A DNA stretch of 64,000 nt. It comes from an uncultured Eubacterium sp. GTDB taxonomy: Bacteria; Bacillota; Clostridia; Lachnospirales; Lachnospiraceae. A program made the translations under genes and the position numbers. Below are positions 60,308-64,000 of the stretch, one piece after another. Each line of letters opens with the position of its first letter. Positions within the stretch are counted from its first letter, which is position 1. Location of the stretch: the NCBI GenBank assembly GCA_910580075.1, contig CAJTVR010000004.1:1-64000 (forward strand). The letters are read 5' to 3'. The notes under the pieces were generated by a model. It saw nothing but the letters and a program-made list of their open reading frames with translations. It was not told where the DNA came from and searched no databases.

Positions 60308-61285
60308 ATGAAAGCAGGAATACTAGCAGAACTTAGGGCATCAGATGGATACGTGTCGGGGCAGGATCTCTGTAAAAAATTCGGGGTTTCCCGCACAGCA
60401 ATATGGAAGGCAATAAACCAGCTAAAGCAGACGGGGTACGAGATAGAAGCTGTTCAAAACCGCGGATACCACATTGTATCTACACCGGATATACTGAGTG
60501 AGAATGAACTCAAAAGCATCCGCAAGACAGAATGGCTCGGAAATACGATTTGTTATGAACCCGTAATGGGTTCAACAAATACGAAAGCTATGCAGCTTGC
60601 AGAAGAAGGAGCGCCTCACGGAACACTTGTTGTTACAGACAAACAGGAATGCGGCCGGGGGCGCAGGGGGAGGAACTGGGAAACGCCGCCAGGAACAGGC
60701 ATTGCAATGACATTACTGCTTCGTCCGGAAATTAATCCGGATAACGCGTCCATGCTGACGCTGGTAGCGGCAATGGCAGTGGCAAGAGGGATTGAAGACG
60801 AATCCGGCCTGAGGGTCGGTATCAAATGGCCTAATGATATCATTGTCAATGCAAAAAAGGTCAGTGGAATATTAACGGAAATGAGTGCGCAGACAGATTA
60901 TGTAAATCACATTGTAATCGGTATAGGTATTAATGTGCACACAGAAGAGTTTTCAGAGGAACTTAAAAATATAGCCACATCCATTTATATGGAACTTGGT
61001 ATTAAAATTAACCGGGCCGCTTTAATTGAACGCATCTGTGAATATTTTGAAGCATACTATGATGTGTTTCTGCGGACAGAGGATTTAAGCGAAATTGCTA
61101 AGCAGTATGATGCCTATATGGTTAACCGCAACCAGCCGGTCAGAGTGTTAGATCCTCATGATGCGTTTGAAGGAACAGCACGCGGCATTACAAACAGAGG
61201 GGAACTGCTTGTGGATACATGGGAAACCAGGAGACTGGTATCTTCGGGAGAAGTATCTGTACGGGGAATATATGGTTATTTATAA
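60308..61285 (+). CDS. birA: Bifunctional biotin protein ligase/biotin repressor
   Basis: The 325-residue protein has an N-terminal winged helix (DLCKKFGVSRTAIWKAINQL) and a catalytic domain. Motifs are PVMGSTNTKAMQLAEEGAPH, QECGRGRRGRNWETPPGTGI (the ATP/biotin glycine-rich loop) and VGIKWPNDIIVNAKKVSGIL. A C-terminal SH3-like domain ends it. It attaches biotin to acetyl-CoA carboxylase-type proteins and, with the winged helix, represses biotin genes. It heads a run with 61295 and coaX. Confidence 0.95.
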   Translation: MKAGILAELRASDGYVSGQDLCKKFGVSRTAIWKAINQLKQTGYEIEAVQNRGYHIVSTPDILSENELKSIRKTEWLGNTICYEPVMGSTNTKAMQLAEEGAPHGTLVVTDKQECGRGRRGRNWETPPGTGIAMTLLLRPEINPDNASMLTLVAAMAVARGIEDESGLRVGIKWPNDIIVNAKKVSGILTEMSAQTDYVNHIVIGIGINVHTEEFSEELKNIATSIYMELGIKINRAALIERICEYFEAYYDVFLRTEDLSEIAKQYDAYMVNRNQPVRVLDPHDAFEGTARGITNRGELLVDTWETRRLVSSGEVSVRGIYGYL

Positions 61286-61294
61286 GGAGCAGCA

Positions 61295-61633
61295 ATGTAT
61301 CAGGACGAAGTTGTATTATGCGGTTCCAGTGCATACACAAAGAAATTTTATCTGAATGAGGATTTTATGAATCTTCCGGAGCAGATAAAAAATGATTTGA
61401 AAATCTTATGTGTTTTGTATACAGAAGATGTGGGAGGCACTCTGCAGCTTGTGTTTGACAGAGACGGAAATCTGGCATTTCGGACGGAATATGCAGAAGA
61501 TGATTTTTTGTACGATGAAATTGGAAGCGTACTGAAAATAAAACAGTTTCGGCAGACAAAGCAGGAATTATTAGAAGCATTGGAAATGTTTTATAAAGTA
61601 TTTTTTCTGGGCGAGGAGTTTGAGGAGGACTAG
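61295..61633 (+). CDS. DUF6145-like protein
   Basis: The 112-residue acidic protein (VVLCGSSAYTKKFYLNEDFM, GTLQLVFDRDGNLAFRTEYA) lies between birA and coaX, where small DUF6145-type proteins occur in Lachnospiraceae. The function is unknown. AAGGAGCAGCA precedes the ATG. It starts 9 bp after birA and ends 2 bp before coaX, so it is part of that operon. Confidence 0.75.
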   Translation: MYQDEVVLCGSSAYTKKFYLNEDFMNLPEQIKNDLKILCVLYTEDVGGTLQLVFDRDGNLAFRTEYAEDDFLYDEIGSVLKIKQFRQTKQELLEALEMFYKVFFLGEEFEED

Positions 61634-61635
61634 GA

Positions 61636-62403
61636 ATGTTATTAGTAACAGATGTTGGAAACTCCAATATTACATTAGGTGTATTTGACAGAGACAGGCT
61701 GGAGGCTACATTCAGGCTGACTACAAAGATAACCCGTACATCAGATGAATACGGGATTGTTTTTAGAAATCTGCTGCAGCACAGCCAGATAGAAGCCAGC
61801 GGTATCCGGGCGGTTGTAATATCGTCTGTTGTGCCCAATGTCATGCATTCTCTGACAAGTGCATTTATCAAATATATCCATGTCACTCCGCTTATCGTGG
61901 CACCAGGAATAAAGACCGGGATCCGGATTGCTACAGAAAATCCAAGACAGATTGGAGCAGACCGTATAGTAGATGCAGTAGGAGCTTACGGGCTGTACGG
62001 CGGGCCGGTTATCGTAATTGATTATGGAACGGCAACTACTTATGATCTTGTAGACGCATCCGGCTCATTTATTGCAGGCGTGATTGCGCCAGGTATCAGG
62101 ACTTCAGCAAAAGCTCTCTGGGAAGAAGCTGCGAAGCTGCCGGAAATAGAAATCTGCAAACCGAAAAGCATACTTGCCCAGGAAACGATCAGCAGCATGC
62201 AGGCAGGTCTTGTATACGGGCAGATTGGCCAGACAGAGTATATTGTCAGGCATATGAAAGAGGAGTTTGCCACAGAAAATATAAAAGTAGTAGCGACAGG
62301 AGGCCTGGGTAAAACAATAGCCTCTGAAACAAATGCTATTGATGTATATGATCCGAATCTGACTCTGCATGGAATGCGCCTTATTTATGAAAAACAGAAA
62401 TAG
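61636..62403 (+). CDS. coaX: Type III pantothenate kinase
   Basis: The 255-residue enzyme phosphorylates pantothenate, the first step to coenzyme A. Motifs are LLVTDVGNSNITLGVFDRDR, GADRIVDAVGAYGLYGGPVI, VIDYGTATTYDLVD and ATGGLGKTIASE. Its length fits the CoaX family, which is not inhibited by CoA. GAGGAGGAC precedes the ATG, within the DUF6145-like gene end. Confidence 0.95.
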   Translation: MLLVTDVGNSNITLGVFDRDRLEATFRLTTKITRTSDEYGIVFRNLLQHSQIEASGIRAVVISSVVPNVMHSLTSAFIKYIHVTPLIVAPGIKTGIRIATENPRQIGADRIVDAVGAYGLYGGPVIVIDYGTATTYDLVDASGSFIAGVIAPGIRTSAKALWEEAAKLPEIEICKPKSILAQETISSMQAGLVYGQIGQTEYIVRHMKEEFATENIKVVATGGLGKTIASETNAIDVYDPNLTLHGMRLIYEKQK

Positions 62404-62519
62404 CCGGCATTTCGTATACGGAATAAATGGCTGTTATAATCAGCCGGCTGCAGAAAAACAGCAATACCAGCAACAGGAAATATGAATGAAGAAATACAGA
62501 AATATATAAGGAATACGTA

Positions 62520-63515
62520 ATGAAGCAATTAACGATAGGTAATATAACATTAAAAAACAGCCTGATTTTAGGGCCCATGGCAGGTGTAACAGACCTGCCA
62601 TTTCGTTTGTTATGCGCACAGCAGGGAGCCGGTCTGGTATGCATGGAAATGATCAGTGCAAAAGGCATTCTGTACCGCAGCAGAAATACGGAAGCGCTGC
62701 TTGCTGTTGATGAGAAAGAACATCCGGTATCTTTACAGCTTTTCGGAGCAGACCCGGACATTATATCGGAAATGGCTAAAAAAATAGAAGAGCGTCCCTT
62801 TGATATTCTGGATATTAATATGGGATGTCCTGTGCCGAAAGTAGTCAGTAACGGCGAAGGCTCCGCACTAATGAAAAATCCGGTTTTAGCCGGAAAAATA
62901 ATAGAAAAAACAGTCAGGGCGATTCAAAAGCCAGTGACAGTTAAATTCCGCAAAGGTTTTGACAGTGAGCATATCAATGCAGTAGAAATGGCTCATATCG
63001 CACAGGAATCCGGTGCTGCCGCAGTAGCTGTGCATGGACGCACAAGGGAAGAGTATTATTCGGGCAGTGCGGACTGGGACATTATCAGACAGGTAAAAGA
63101 GGCTGTTTCCATACCGGTTATCGGAAACGGAGACCTCAGATGTTTTCAGGATGTTCTGCGGATGAAAGATCAGACCGGATGTGACGGGTTTATGATTGCA
63201 AGAGGAGCCCAGGGGAATCCCTGGATATTTTCCCAGATACTGAAAGAAGCCGCAGCCATGAAAAATTCCACACAGTATCAGGCAGAGCGGCCGTCAGCGA
63301 GGGAAGTGGCAGATATGGTGCTGCGTCACGCCAGAATGCAGCTGCAGCTGAAAGGGGATTATACGGGCATTCGGGAAATGCGCAAGCATGCGGCCTGGTA
63401 CACAGGCGGTTATAAACATGCGTCCAGACTGCGGCGTGAGATGAATGAAGTGGAAACGTATGAACAGCTGGAGCAGCTGATGGAGCAGTTTGTGCAAAAA
63501 ACTGATACTGTATAA
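62520..63515 (+). CDS. dusB: tRNA-dihydrouridine synthase
   Basis: The 331-residue flavoenzyme reduces uridines in the D loop of tRNA. Motifs are LILGPMAGVTDLPFRLLCAQ (FMN), QLFGADPDIISEMAKKI, ILDINMGCPVPKVVSNGEGS with the catalytic Cys, VTVKFRKGF, VAVHGRTREEYYSGSADWDI and GFMIARGAQGNPWIF. A C-terminal helical tRNA-binding domain is present (HARMQLQLKGDYTGIREMRK). The start has a weak ribosome site. Confidence 0.94.
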   Translation: MKQLTIGNITLKNSLILGPMAGVTDLPFRLLCAQQGAGLVCMEMISAKGILYRSRNTEALLAVDEKEHPVSLQLFGADPDIISEMAKKIEERPFDILDINMGCPVPKVVSNGEGSALMKNPVLAGKIIEKTVRAIQKPVTVKFRKGFDSEHINAVEMAHIAQESGAAAVAVHGRTREEYYSGSADWDIIRQVKEAVSIPVIGNGDLRCFQDVLRMKDQTGCDGFMIARGAQGNPWIFSQILKEAAAMKNSTQYQAERPSAREVADMVLRHARMQLQLKGDYTGIREMRKHAAWYTGGYKHASRLRREMNEVETYEQLEQLMEQFVQKTDTV

Positions 63516-63563
63516 CAGCTGTCTGCATATAATTAGAAAAAAAGACAGGACTGATAAAATTAT

Positions 63564-64000
63564 TTGATACTGCAGAAATTTTTCGGATGGATTAATATAA
63601 GGTTCAGACGGCAGGATATACAGCATATAGATAAAAATAAAGATACGGGAGCAGAATATGCTGCCGCAATAAAAAAATTTTCACCCATGACATATCAGAA
63701 TCCGTTTATCATGTACATGCGGCCTGTGCTGGAGCAGATTCTGAAAAAAAGAGGCATTCCCTGCCAGAAACTGGAACTGGTAATTATTGATGCAGAACAT
63801 GACCGTGATGAAGACGACAATGATATTGAAAATGTGCTTTATGAGCTTGTACAGCAGCTGAATTATCTGATGCTTGTCACTGACAGGCCGGAAAAATATG
63901 AAGACTTTATGGATATGGCGTATGAAGAAAACGGCTTAATCGTTCAGCGGATTTCCAAAACAGCAGGAAAAAACGCGCGCGGGAATCTGGTCATGGATTT
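63564..64000 (+). CDS. 5' part of a protein of unknown function (continues past window)
   Basis: The frame opens after a stop at 63555-63557 and stays open to base 64000. TTG 63564 is the first plausible start; the upstream AAAGACAGGA site is poor. Visible residues include FFGWINIRFRRQDIQHIDKN, FIMYMRPVLEQILKKRGIPC, LELVIIDAEHDRDEDDNDIE and LMLVTDRPEKYEDFMDMAYE. It is soluble with an acidic patch. I do not recognise the family. Confidence 0.6.
   Translation, partial: MILQKFFGWINIRFRRQDIQHIDKNKDTGAEYAAAIKKFSPMTYQNPFIMYMRPVLEQILKKRGIPCQKLELVIIDAEHDRDEDDNDIENVLYELVQQLNYLMLVTDRPEKYEDFMDMAYEENGLIVQRISKTAGKNARGNLVMD

Overview
The window looks like a chromosome segment of a motile, spore-forming Lachnospiraceae-type member of the Clostridia. 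The evidence is a moderately AT-rich coding sequence, strong purine-rich ribosome sites with frequent TTG/GTG starts, a flagellin/FliS cluster with sigma-28-type promoters, sporulation genes (BofA, YaaL, a SleB-like hydrolase) and Lachnospiraceae-type families (DUF6240-like, DUF6382+FHA, DUF5688-like, DUF6145-like). The species is not assigned. I saw no rRNA, tRNA or CRISPR array.

Layout. 1-11.1 kb: end of a repeat-rich acidic protein, an aconitase-family hydratase, an AI-2E-type permease, a 1376-residue TPR/repeat/P-loop protein and glgB. 11.1-17.4 kb: a large flagellum-associated protein, a flagellin and FliS. 17.5-18.2 kb: YaaL and BofA. 18.2-49.1 kb: a Tad/Flp pilus locus (prepilin peptidase, TadZ-like, CpaF, TadB, TadC, Flp pilin, TadE/TadG-like pseudopilins, second peptidase, FHA protein, rhomboid protease). 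An 18.7-kb mobile element cuts this locus in two. 49.2-64 kb: housekeeping genes (flavodoxin-like/SCP2 protein, histidine kinase, HIT protein, murG, pgi, SH3-SleB hydrolase, SPFH protein, argF, birA, coaX, dusB) and a few unknowns.

The central object is the integrated element, 21157-39830. It sits inside cpaF, splitting the pilus ATPase between its Walker B region and its His box (STGHANS). The host halves share only ACAGGGCA at the junctions. Joining them at the CA dinucleotide restores a 404-codon cpaF reading frame without a gap. Joining the element ends rebuilds a near-palindromic attP centred on the same CA. The large serine recombinase reads straight through attP. In the integrated state its last 61 residues are encoded by out-of-frame host cpaF DNA. 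In the circular state it would instead carry a different 50-residue tail encoded at the other end of the element. Just upstream and overlapping it is a protein that looks like two fused, catalytically dead resolvase domains. The element also carries a RadC-like protein, a small resolvase, an XRE regulator, an AAA+ ATPase/TPR/pseudo-M48/MGWD-paralog cassette, an HNH endonuclease, an ArdC-like protein, a YqaJ exonuclease with a candidate annealing partner, and a gpII-like Rep with a hairpin-rich candidate origin. No type IV secretion genes or clear coupling protein are visible, so it is probably mobilizable or satellite-like rather than self-transmissible.

A second theme is local tandem duplication. 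Gene junctions of the Tad locus carry 32-89 bp duplications that copy 3' ends, ribosome sites or 5' ends, and several proteins carry in-frame repeat arrays (18, 42, 33, 15 and 72 bp units).
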